Shown: positions 43,198 through 53,535 of the stretch, one piece after another
How the letters are laid out: every line of letters begins with the position of its first letter
Position numbering within the stretch: position 1 is the first letter of the stretch
Assembly: GCA_963989245.1 (NCBI GenBank)
Contig: OZ022341.1
Location: 60,844,233-60,908,232 of the forward strand
DNA: 64,000 bases
Direction of reading: 5' to 3'
DNA from: Nansenia antarctica
Lineage: Eukaryota; Chordata; Actinopteri; Argentiniformes; Microstomatidae
Notes under the pieces: model-generated
What the model was told of the DNA's origin: nothing
Database searches by the model: none
What the model saw: the letters and a program-made list of their open reading frames with translations, nothing else
Made by a program: the position numbers and the translations under genes

Positions 43198-46180
43198 TTA
43201 GGCTTCTGTAGCACCCCCTAATGGTAACTGCCTTCATTACGCTATAATTTGTAAACCATCATGACACAGCACTGTAAAAATGCATTTTGAGTGGTAAAGT
43301 AACTGAGTACCGCCATTTAGAATTGCTTCCATATTGCACAAGCTCGACTGCAAATAGGCAAATCTGCGTAAAAATAAGTTGTATCTTGTTGCTTTCCTTA
43401 ATAAGTGGATTGTGTACAAAATAATAGCATATGCCTTGTTTACTTGTTCTATGTGTGGTACAATATGTGGGAGACCAGAATTACCCAGATGACCAGGAAA
43501 AGACAGGCCACATCCCTATGAGGGTTGTTCCATACACACATTTCGGTCCCCATATTGATAATCATAAAGAAAACACCACCACTGTCCTTGAGAACATGTG
43601 CTAGGCTGCTTCACTGATATAGCGTAACAGAGCAACATTACATGGAGAGGGTGCTAGGGTTCTATGCTTGTCTTGTAAAATATAGTTCATTGAATGTTCC
43701 TGAGTGACTGGAACCTTGTACTCCTTGGCCAAAAGCTATTGAATGAAATGACTGCCACTCTCTCTTTTTTCTTTAATTGCTATGATTGTCTGATATTGTG
43801 AAAATGATTCAAATGTGTTCTATATGAATGTTGTGAGTACAGAATGTTAGAATAGTGCATCATAGAATGTTAGGTTTGAGACTTCTGACCCCAAATGAAT
43901 ACAGTACATAGGAAGGAAAAGAAGCAATCTTGGAATAAATGTCTTTAAAATGCTGCCATTCTGAATGAAGCTGTTAGCTTAGGTCAAACGACAATCTACA
44001 TTACAGACATGGAGTTATACAGTATCCTGGATTTTGTTGCCGTCATATTCTACTACAGTAGCTTTGGATTGAAATCTAAGAATGATATGAATTTTGATAA
44101 GGGTATCTCTTTTATGTTAGATCTTCATGACCTGGAAATTATTCTCTAAAAGTTAAGTGTGCAAGTTGGTGATACCATGCTTAGTGGTGCCAGATTTCTC
44201 TGATGCGTTGGTTGTACGGTACTAATGTAGCTTGGAGTGATGGTGTGAAAACACAGGTTGTCATTTTTCCTATCAGTGTACATTTTAAGTTTGAGGATTT
44301 CAGAGTGAAGGGATGATTGAATTGATGTTAACGTGTTCTGGAAAAACCAGCAAAGTGATATGGTTGGATCTGTAGGTCTGTAGTACAGCTGTTGCTCAGA
44401 AATACAGTTTAGTTTAATATATTATGTTAGTGTCTACCAGCTCAATGGTAGCCAAATATGCCATAACACATGTCCAGAAGTAATGATGACTTGATTTCTT
44501 AATGCTAAATCAAGTCAGGTTGAGTTAACTTTAAGCTACTCTGTTACTGTAGTTTGACTGCATTCTTAAATTGCACCTAAATCAGAATGGCTTTGATGCC
44601 TAATGACACCCACTGATGTGAATTTAGTCAATATCATTTGAATAGATTTGAACATGGGCGTCTTAGATGTACAACAGGGTAATGTGTCCATTTTGTGGAT
44701 TTTTAAGATTGAAGTTGTGCCTGAAGTGTCCTGAAGTGTTAAATACACTTAGTTGGGTACAGTATGCATTCTTTTGCATGTTTTCAGGCACTTAGAAGGT
44801 ACTGATAATAGACAAGAATATCAAGGTACATCTATACAGTACATGAGGAGACATTTTACCTCAACAACATCCAGCTCATCTCATACACCATTGTGCACTA
44901 AATGAGTCTGTAATGCAATGAGAGGCCTACAGTATCTGCAACCACATGCAGCATGCTATACCATCCCAATACTGTTAGTCCTCAAATGTCACTTGGAGAC
45001 AATTACAATCTGTGCTCATCCTTATTTGCATCCTATATTACCTCTTTGCTGTGTTCATTTAATTCGTTTCTGTTTATTCAGCATCACACCATTTTAATGT
45101 ATACCCATAAATGGGTCCAAATTGACTGTATGTGTCCTCCCTAAATTGACTGTGTGTTGTAGTGTGCCAAGTCTTTAAATGTGTAATGGAGAAGTCCCAT
45201 GATGCCCACTGTATGTCTGTCTGCGCTAAAAGCGCCACTGAATTCTTCAACTGTTGTCGGTGAGTTAATGTCTCAGTTTACCCCGTTCATCTGCAAAGGC
45301 AGCTGGAATTGGTGGGATTATGTGTGATGAATGCTGTATAGATAAAGAAGAATAGGAACATTCAACAAATATTTAAACATTATTTTGTGAAAGTGCATGT
45401 GTGTACCATATGTAGTTTAATTGGGTGAGAGTCCAGGCTAGATCACCAAATGTGCACTTTTTCATTTGAGATACACCTCATAATGTGTGGGTGGAATTGA
45501 AAAATAGCAGTATGTTTAAATTAAGCAGTAAACTCAATGACTTGTGGCTGAAATGTAGGTTTTGCAATGTTCTAGCTTTCAAGGGCAGGGCTGTTCTAGG
45601 TAGCGCTTGTCAGTTAGATTTCTGTCAAACTACTACAGACCATATCTATGCTAAATGCTACGTTTTTATTTATTTTTTACAGTCATCAATGGTGCCATGG
45701 TGTTTACTTGCCTAAAGCCATTGAGAATGTATTGATTTAACGCCTACCCAGAACAGACATCTGACTGGCTTATGCTCTGATGATGTAACTGCTGCTGCTT
45801 AGGGTGATGTCATTGGGCTATTTGCTTTTCCTGTTTCTGAAAATGTTTCTTTTGTTACAATGCATGCAACTAAAGTATACGCTGTATAACAAGATGATTA
45901 CAAAAGAAAATTAACATCAAACCAAACTGTACGTAAATATGTTAGTCAAAAAACTTTTTTCTATGACTTTGAGATTATGGTCTCAATGGAGGCTAGAATG
46001 TTCTTTTTAAACTAAATTATGTTCTTCCAGATTTATTTATTTATAATTTGTTTTGATTAATATTAATTTGCAGATGTTTTGTCTTGAACCTTTCACATAC
46101 CAGTTTGTGCATCACAATGCAGAACATTTATTTGTATCATCATATCATTTGTAATAAACTGATTTCAGTCATAAATGCTG
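43198..46180 (+). other. cep170b: cep170b 3'UTR
   Basis: AT-rich and free of recognisable transposons, unlike most of the window. There is an AATAAA at 43934-43939 (possible proximal site) and another at 46153-46158 (possible distal site), suggesting alternative 3' ends of about 0.75 and 3.0 kb. The small ORFs here have no recognisable domain. Confidence 0.5.
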
Positions 46181-46685
46181 ACTTATTTCAGATGTCGTAA
46201 GAAACACATGATGTAATGAATCTTTATCCAAGATTTGTATTGACTTGTGTTATCACGCCGATAATATCCAACTAGTCAGTTCAGAGATTGATACTGAAGG
46301 GTAGAGTAGCTTGCCCTATGCGGCTATCGACAATATATAATCCTACCACCCCCTAAACGTCTAGTTCCATGCAACCATCAGGGCCGGCCCAATATGGAGT
46401 TATATTGATGTCATAAATACGTAAACTTGTATATTGACAGTTGTAGGTGCAAAACAGATTTGCAGACTTGCATCTTTAGAACATCGACATGCTAGAAACA
46501 CAAAACTACACATAATTAGATGATCACACAGCCCCAAACACGAACACGTCCCAAAAGTATTTACAAAAGTCTCCCTTACCGGTAGCCTCCGGCAAATGAA
46601 TAGTGAATCCAATCCACAAATGATACATATTTAATGATCATTAAACTGCTGTTTATTATATTGAGTGGGTACTTAAAAACTTCAA

Positions 46686-46810
46686 GGGCCGGTTTCACAG
46701 TCAAGGCTTAAGCCTAGTCCTGGACTAAATCACACTTTCAATGTAAAATCTCCATTGAAGATGCTTTTTAGTCCAGGATTAGGCTTAAGCCTTGTCTGTG
46801 AAACTGGCCC
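46686..46810. mobile_element. Palindromic 125-bp MITE
   Basis: GGGCCGGTTTCACAGTCAAG at the left is mirrored by the inverse of GGGCCAGTTTCACAGACAAG at the right. The element is almost one hairpin, with inner 'ggcttaagcctagtcctggact' arms. This is a frequent fish MITE form. Confidence 0.88.
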
Positions 46811-47084
46811 AAAGTGTTATGCCATAGGCTGCGTTCGTAAATTCGCTCTGGAAATCTGATCAGCAGTCATGGAATGCCTCGTCCAATAAAATTACTTGGT
46901 CCCTTTATTACGTTGAGCCCAGTGTGCCCTCTGGCACTCTCAGAGATAATGTGCATTGCCTCATTCAAAACAATGGAATGGAATTAATTTTTTCTGTCGC
47001 ACGACCAAAAGAATTCCGGCGCATGCCAAAATCGCACGCCGTGTGCATTGGCCTTCAACTTTATTTATATATAGCACATTGGAC

Positions 47085-49120
47085 AAGGATGCACTGGCTC
47101 CCGATAGCAGCTCGCATCAGATTCAAGACCCTGGTGCTTGCATATCAGGCAGCTAAAGGGACAGCCCCTGCCTACCTGAAGGAAATGGTTTCTTTCTCCA
47201 ACTCAATCAAGAAAAAACAGAGGTATTGATCATTGGCGAGAAAACTGGGAGAGAGAAATTATCTGCACACTTGAAAACACTAGCTCTTAACACTAAGTGT
47301 CAGGCCAGGAATCTTGGTGTCATAATTGACTCAGATCTACATTTTGAAACTCATATTAATAATACTATAAAAACATCCTTCTACCATCTAAGAAACATCA
47401 CTAAGGTACAATCATTTCTCTCCCAGGCAGACACTGAAAAATTAATGCATGCGTTTGTTACTAGTAGGCTAGATTACTGTAATGCTCTCCTGACAGGTCT
47501 CCCCAAAAAAAAGATAAATAGACTACAAATGGTTCAAAATGCTGCTGCTCGTGTCCTTACTAGGACCAAACGAAGAGCGCACATCACACCTGTCTTGAGA
47601 TCACTACACTGGCTCCCTGTCAGTCATAGAATAGACTTTAAGATCCTTTTACTAGTTTATAAATCACTTCACTGTGATGCACCCAATTACATGGTGGACA
47701 TGCTCATAAGATACACACCAGCTAGACCCCTACGGTCTAGTGGCACGGAACTTTTAATAGTGCCAGAGGCTAGGACAAAGAGATTTGGAGGATCAGCTTT
47801 TAGCATATATGCTCCTAGATTGTGGAACACCCTACCTGAGGGCCTGAGGTTGTCTAAAACTCAGGACATTTTTAAGCGTGACCTCAAAACCTACTTATTC
47901 AATGTCGCCTTTTGATACTAAGGGAGACATTGGACATTATAGAACTAGGATCACTAGGCCATTACACCATACTCGTGTTTTGAGATTTGTGTTGACAGGA
48001 AAATGGACCCGGGTGCTGATGAGGCACTGTCAGCTCCAAATAGCACCTAGAGCAGTACTGGAACCAGTACAAGGGTGTACCAGGACCACCATCAGGTTGT
48101 ATTGCTGTCATCTTTATTGTCTTTATTGTGTTGTTGCATCATAACTGTGCCTAAGATTCTCTTTTGGCAGGACCTGTGACCATCCGGATGCAGAACGATG
48201 CAAATATAACACTAAATTTATGGACAGTGTGTACGCCGATAATATGCAAGGGATTTTTCCTGGATACATGGTGTACAGGTTTTTGCCCTTGCTTGCTTGC
48301 TTTGTGCCGGTGGTCCTTGGCCTCCCCTTGGGGACCGCTGGGTACTGGTAGGCAAACTGGCTAGTAGTCGCTCTATTGGTAGAGGGCTGCAAGGGAATTT
48401 TTCCTGGCTACATAGTATACAGGTTTTTACTTTTGCCTGCTCGCGGCTCTGTCAGTATTGATTGATTGACTGATTGACTGAACATTTTCATTGTGTGAAG
48501 CGCATTGAGTTGCATCTTGTAAGAAATGCGCTATACAAATAAAATTTGATTTGATTTGATTTGAAGGAAATGGTAACCCCCCAAACCCCTGCCCGCTCAC
48601 TCCGCTCCTCCACCTCGGCTGGCCGACTGGCCCCACCTCCTCTACACAGCAGTCGGGCTGCCCGATCACGTCTCTTCACAACACTGGCTCCCCGCTGGTG
48701 GAATGAGCTCCCCACGGCTGTCAGAACGGCAGGTCACTACCCATCTTCCGTCGTAGACTGAAGACCCATCTCTTCAGGTTACATCTTAACTGCTCCTCCT
48801 GAGACATCTTCTGACCCTCACCACTACGTCTCCTAAAGACACCCGCTTTCCCCTCTACTGTGTCCCTAAGAACTTCTATTGCCCCCCTTGTACTGTTTCT
48901 CAGCTTCTCCAGTAAAAAATAAAATAAAAATAAAAATAAAATAAATAAATTAGTAGAAGGCGATAATAGGGAGAAGGTTTTTCCTTCCATCAGTGGCCCC
49001 GGGCCCGAGCTAGATTACTCTTCCTGCAACGAATGGTGGATTGCTGATTCACATGCTTAGTATTCAAATGTATTGATTGTAAGTCGCTTTGGAATAAGGC
49101 GTCTGCTAAATGCCAGTTTA
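47085..49120 (+). mobile_element. L2-like LINE (outer copy), interrupted
   Basis: The left part encodes LHWLPIAARIRFKTL, LAYQAAKGTAPAYLKEMV. After the inner LINE it resumes at 48562 with KEMVTPQTPARSLRSSTSAG, APRWWNELPTAVRTAG and the 3' tail GTAAGTCGCTTTGGAATAAGG (49079-49110). It is the same family as the minus-strand copies at 38140 and 41462. Confidence 0.85.
47190..48561 (+). mobile_element. L2-like LINE (inner copy), 5'-truncated, with 13-bp target duplication
   Basis: It encodes the end of the RT and the C-terminal domain of ORF2: LGVIIDSDLHFETHINN, LMHAFVTSRLDYCNALLTGL, RLQMVQNAAARVLTRTKR, LHWLPVSHRIDFKILLLVYK, APRLWNTLPEGLR. A 3'UTR and 'gcgctatacaaataaaatttgatttgattt' tail follow. 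TGAAGGAAATGGT flanks it at 47177-47189 and 48562-48574. The 229-codon frame is open from 47226 to 47915, suggesting fairly recent insertion. Confidence 0.92.
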
Positions 49121-49149
49121 AAAAGGTGTTTTAAGATGTTTCGATGATC

Positions 49150-49355
49150 CTCTGGGGGGGGGGGGGGGGGGCAGAGGCTGGGGAGGGGTCAGACAGACTG
49201 CAGGCTGGGGGGGGGTCAGAGGCTGGGGGGGGGGGAAGACAGACTGAAGGCTGAGGGAGGGGGGGGCAGAGGCTGGGGGGGTGTCATACAGACTGAAGGC
49301 TGAGGGAGGCTGGGGTCAGACAGACTGACGGCTGAGGGGGGGGGGGGGGGGGCAG
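49150..49355. repeat. G-rich tandem low-complexity region
   Basis: Imperfect copies of 'ggcagaggctgggggg' and 'cagacagactgaaggctgaggg' contain G runs of up to about 20. It lies directly downstream (on the minus strand) of the CYP3 stop codon. G-quadruplex formation is possible. Confidence 0.85.
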
Positions 49356-49629
49356 GCTGCCTCTCAGGCCTAGCTGCTGGCTACGGCGCGGGGGACTAGC
49401 TTCAGCTTGATGGGGTTCTTGGGGGTGGTGAAGCCGTCGACGCCCAGCTCCAGAGGTGGCGCCTGAGGAGTCGTTCAGTTCAACACGTTAACACGTATGT
49501 GACACAGTCTGATAATTCGGTCCAATCAAAACGGCCCCTGGCCTGAGCTAGATTACGCTTCTTCTTCTTCTTGCTATGACTGGTGAATTGATGATTTACT
49601 TGCTTAGTCAAATGTAATATAATATAATA

Positions 49630-49795
49630 ATAATAATAATAATAATAATATGCCATTTAGCTGACACTTTTATCCAAAGCGACTTACATTGCCAGGAGTG
49701 CGTACATTTCAGTATATATGTTCCCTGCGGGAAACGAACCCACAACCTAAACGTTGTCAGCGCCTTGCTCTACCAACTGAGCCACAGAGGACCAC
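49630..49795 (-). mobile_element. tRNA-derived SINE with LINE-like tail
   Basis: The minus strand reads CTCTGTGGCTCAGTTGGTAG (A box, tRNA-like), GTGGGTTCGTTTCCC (B box), 'gaacatatatactgaaatgtacg', then GTAAGTCGCTTTGGATAAAAG and an ATT-repeat tail. It is a fuller copy of the family seen at 21990. It is followed at 49808-49845 by another TAAGTCGCTTTGGAATAAGG tail in the opposite orientation. Confidence 0.85.
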
Positions 49796-50120
49796 AATGT
49801 GTATCGATTGTAAGTCGCTTTGGAATAAGGCGTCTGCTAAATACCTAAAATTTAAAAATGTAAATGTTCTCACATCTGTCTCCTTGCAGGGCGTGAAGCT
49901 GTAGTTACGCAGGACCTCCACCAGGGCCAGCTTGATCGCCAGGACAGAGAATCGCATGCCGATACAGTTCCTGGGGCCAGACCCGAACGGCAGGTAGGAG
50001 TAGGGGTCGATGTTGCCTTTGTTCTCTTTACTGAACCTGGGAAGTTGATTTGAGTAAAGAGAAGCTGGGTTAGGGCTTTCTAGAGAGGGTTGCAGTCGGC
50101 CGTAACAGAGTAGAGACGTG

Positions 50121-50339
50121 TTAACACTAGGACAGCCGTGCCTATTCCACCTATCCTACTAAGCTAGTATAAAGCAATTTTGCAGTTTTTCTGTGTAGGA
50201 GGCAGGCTAATTTACAAGACGGCCAACTAGTGGTCTTTGTGTGTAAATAGCAAAAGACTAAATAGTAAAGACGATGGTCGTTTGACCCCCGAGGCAGCTC
50301 TTATAGTAGGTGAAACAGGCAACGCTGTTCTAGTGTTAA
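50121..50339. mobile_element. piggyBac-like MITE, copy 2
   Basis: TTAACACTAGGACAGCCGTG at the left is matched by the inverse TTAACACTAGAACAGCGTTG at the right. Both start with TTAA, the piggyBac target site. The 219-bp interior has no frame. It lies in the CYP3 intron between exons 11 and 12. Confidence 0.85.
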
Positions 50340-50763
50340 ATTGAATCTGGATCTGATCTGAATGTGACGCGGTAGGTACTGGCGGTAGGTACTGGCGGTA
50401 GGTACTGGCGGTAGGTACTGGCGCACCTCTCGGGTCTGAAGGCGTCGGGTTCGGGCCAGAGCGCCGGGTGGCGGTGCAGGGTGTAGACGGGCACCATCAC
50501 GCAGCAGCCCTTGGGGATGGTCACGCCGTGCAGCTCTACTGTCTGCTTGGCGATCCTCTCCACACGGTTGACGATGGGGAACAGGCGCTGGGACTCGTTG
50601 ATCACCATGTCCAGGTACTCCATCTGCAGCAGACCCTCATAGGTCAACGGGGCCTAAGCAGGTGGGGACAACAACGGAAAACGAAACCTCCTTGGCCGAG
50701 CTACGCTTAGCAACCGTACCCAAGGCCTGGGAGAGACAGAGGGAGGGAGCCAATGACATCAGG

Positions 50764-50764
<1 letters not shown>

Positions 50765-50806
<42 letters not shown>

Positions 50807-50880
50807 GAGAGAGACACAGAGAGAGATGGAGATATCAGGGCACAACAGGAGACAGAGAGAGACAGAGAGAGACAGAGATC
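50765..50880. repeat. GA/CA-rich low-complexity tract
   Basis: GAGAGA runs mixed with 'gacagagagagac' units lie just 5' (plus strand) of the deleted LINE. Confidence 0.9.
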
Positions 50881-50899
50881 AGGGCAGTGTGCTGAGGTC

Positions 50900-51992
50900 T
50901 CTCAGACAAAGCAAGATGGCGCCTGTGTTGGCTAGGGTTAGCTTTTTGCTTGTAATTGCTCTGTTTCTATGCGTTTGCTGCCGGGACCTCTCTACCCTAT
51001 TGGTTTAGATAAGATCGCCAAGCTCTGCTAAATCTAAGAGCGTTTGGCGAAACGCTGCCGTTACATTGTTTGGGTGAGCAACCGACCCCCTGTCCTTTTG
51101 GACATTCCTGCACATCTACGCTGTCTCCCCTGTGCCTTCCTGCGAATAAAACGCTACAGAAGACGGGGAAAGCGAGGCGGTGCACTCGTCAAAAACAAAC
51201 ACCTACCTGCTGGCATCCTCGCCCATGATCAACGACTGTCTCCTCTATGATGGACACTACCTCCCCGCAGCCCGACGCTCACTATTCCTCAGAGGCTGCT
51301 GGCTCCGCTCCGTAGTCCCTGAGCCCCTGCTGCCGCATACGGGCCTGGCTCCTCCTGATGTCGGACTGCCAACACCGCTTGGCCCGTGGCCTGCCCCGCC
51401 TGCCGCCGCCTCCCCGCCCAGCCCGATGACAACACCTGCCCCGCCTGCCGCCGCCTCCCCGCCCGGCCCGATGACAACACCTGCCCTGCCTGCCACCGCC
51501 TCCCCGCCTGCCACCACCTCCCCGCCCAGCCCGATGACAACACCTGCCCTGCCTGCCACCGCCTCCCCACGGATCCCCAGCGCCATTGCTATAGACTGCG
51601 GGCTCGCAGACCCAGTGGCGGTGTGGATTTTGATGTTCTTCGGACGCTGAGACGTGCCTCGCCCTCGACTAGCGCAGAGCTTAGCCTCCACTTAGCTCTG
51701 CTAAATTCTAGGTCGATAGCCAACAAAACCTTTCTCCTGAATGACTTCTTCACATCCCGTAGCCTTCCCCCCCCCACTTAGTCCATCGTTAGGTCCCTGG
51801 CTTTTATTGTTTTAAGTCCTTTTATCTTCTCTTCTTTAATTTTATCATATCTTGTATTGTATTGTGTTGCATCTTATTTAATATCCTGCACTGTTCTACA
51901 CCTGTGAAGCACTTTGGCTCAGCTGCTGCTGTATGTAAACGTGCTATACAAATAAAGCTGACTTGACTCGACTTGACTTGACTTGAGGTCAC
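50900..51992 (+). mobile_element. Internally deleted LINE with proline-rich repeats
   Basis: It starts near 'caagatggcgcc' and continues through an ORF1-like region that contains a 33-42-bp tandem repeat (51386-51570; CPACRRLPAQPDDNT units). The endonuclease start then appears (LALLNSRSIANKTFLLNDFF). Near 51780 the sequence jumps straight into the 3'UTR and the tail 'gcactttggctcagctgctgctg...ttgacttgacttgag' (51901-51985). The endonuclease body and the whole RT are missing. GCTGAGGTC at 50891-50899 and 51993-52001 may be the target duplication. The tail ends next to the donor of CYP3 exon 10. Confidence 0.75.
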
Positions 51993-52179
51993 GCTGAGGT
52001 CACCTGGTCAGGGAAGGTGCTGTCGATCTCCTCCTGCACCGCGGCCTGGATGTCAGGGTGGGTGGCCAGGTTGTAGGACAGGAAGCACAGCGTGCTGTTG
52101 CTGGTCTCGTAGCCGGCGAAGATGAAGATCATCGCCTGGGACAGGATCTCGTGGTCTGTCAGCCCTGACAACCACAACC

Positions 52180-53535
52180 ACAACCACAGCTTAACCACAA
52201 CCTGACCACTGCAGAGAGAAACTGGACCTTAAGCAGACAACTTCAGAGCAGAGAGAACCTAGACCACAACCTGACCACTTCAGAGCAGAGAGAACCTAGA
52301 CCACAACCTGACCACTTCAGAGAGAACCTAGACCACAACCTGACCACTTCAGAGAGAACCTAGACCACAACCTGACCACTTCAGAGCAGAGAGAACCTAG
52401 ACCACAACCTGACCACTTCAGAGCAGAGAGAACCTAGACCATAACCTGACCACTTCAGAGAGAACCTAGACCACAACCTGACCACTTCAGAGAGAACCTA
52501 GACCACAACCTGACCACTTCAGAGCAGAGAGAACCTAGACCACAACCTGACCACTTCAGAGAGAACCTAGACCACAACCTGACCACTTCAGAGAGAACCT
52601 AGACCACAACCTGACCACTTCAGAGAGAACCTAGACCACAACCTGACCACTTCAGAGCAGAGAGAACCTAGACCACAACCTGACCACTTCAGAGAGAACC
52701 TAGACCACAACCTGACCACTTCAGAGAGAACCTAGACCACAACCTGACCACTTCAGAGAGAACCTAGACCACAACCTGACCACTTCAGAGCAGAGAGAAC
52801 CTAGACCACAACCTGACCACTTCAGAGAGAATCTAGACCACAACCTGACCACTTTAGAGAGAACCTAGACCACAACCTGACCACTTCAGAGAGAACCTAG
52901 ACCACAACCTGACCACTTCAGAGAGAACCTAGACCACAACCTGACCACTTTAGAGAGAACCTAGACCACAACCTGACCACTTCAGAGCAGAGAGAACCTA
53001 GACCACAACCTGACCACTTCAGAGAGAACCTAGACCACAACCTGACCACTTCAGAGAGAACCTAGACCACAACCTGACCACTTCAGAGAGAACCTAGACC
53101 ACAACCTGACCACTTCAGAGAGAACCTAGACCACAACCTGACCACTTCAGAGCAGAGAGAATCTAGACCACAACCTGACCACTTCAGAGAGAATCTAGAC
53201 CACAACCTGACCACTTCAGAGAGAACCTAGACCACAACCTGACCACTTCAGAGAGAACCTAGACCACAACCTGACCACTTCAGAGCAGAGAGAACCTAGA
53301 CCACAACCTGACCACTTTAGAGAGAATCTAGACCACAACCTGACCACTTCAGAGCAGAGAGAACCTAGACCACAACCTGACCACTTCAGAGCAGAGAGAA
53401 CCTAGACCACAACCTGACCACTTCAGAGAGAATCTAGACCACAACCTGACCACTTTAGAGAGAACCTAGACCACAACCTGACCACTTCAGAGAGAATCTA
53501 GACCACAACCTGACCACTTCAGAGAGAATCTAGAC
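52180..53535. repeat. 32/37-bp minisatellite in a CYP3 intron
   Basis: Units of GAGAGAACCTAGACCACAAC plus CTGACCACTTCA (32 bp) alternate irregularly with a 37-bp variant carrying an extra GAGCA. About 40 units are present. Point variants (aatctag; actttag) mark sub-families. Two or three further units lie at 56615-56700 beyond a LINE. Confidence 0.95.

Larger units (their letters stand above)
46181..49369. other. Intergenic region between cep170b and the CYP3 locus
   Basis: It contains a palindromic MITE (46686-46810), the nested LINE pair (47085-49120) and a G-rich low-complexity stretch (49150-49355). No host exon was found. The two flanking genes converge on this region. Confidence 0.7.

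Noticed and set aside
51257..51691. Minus-strand Gly/Ala-rich ORF of 144 codons
   Set aside because: It is antisense to the proline-rich repeats of a deleted LINE.
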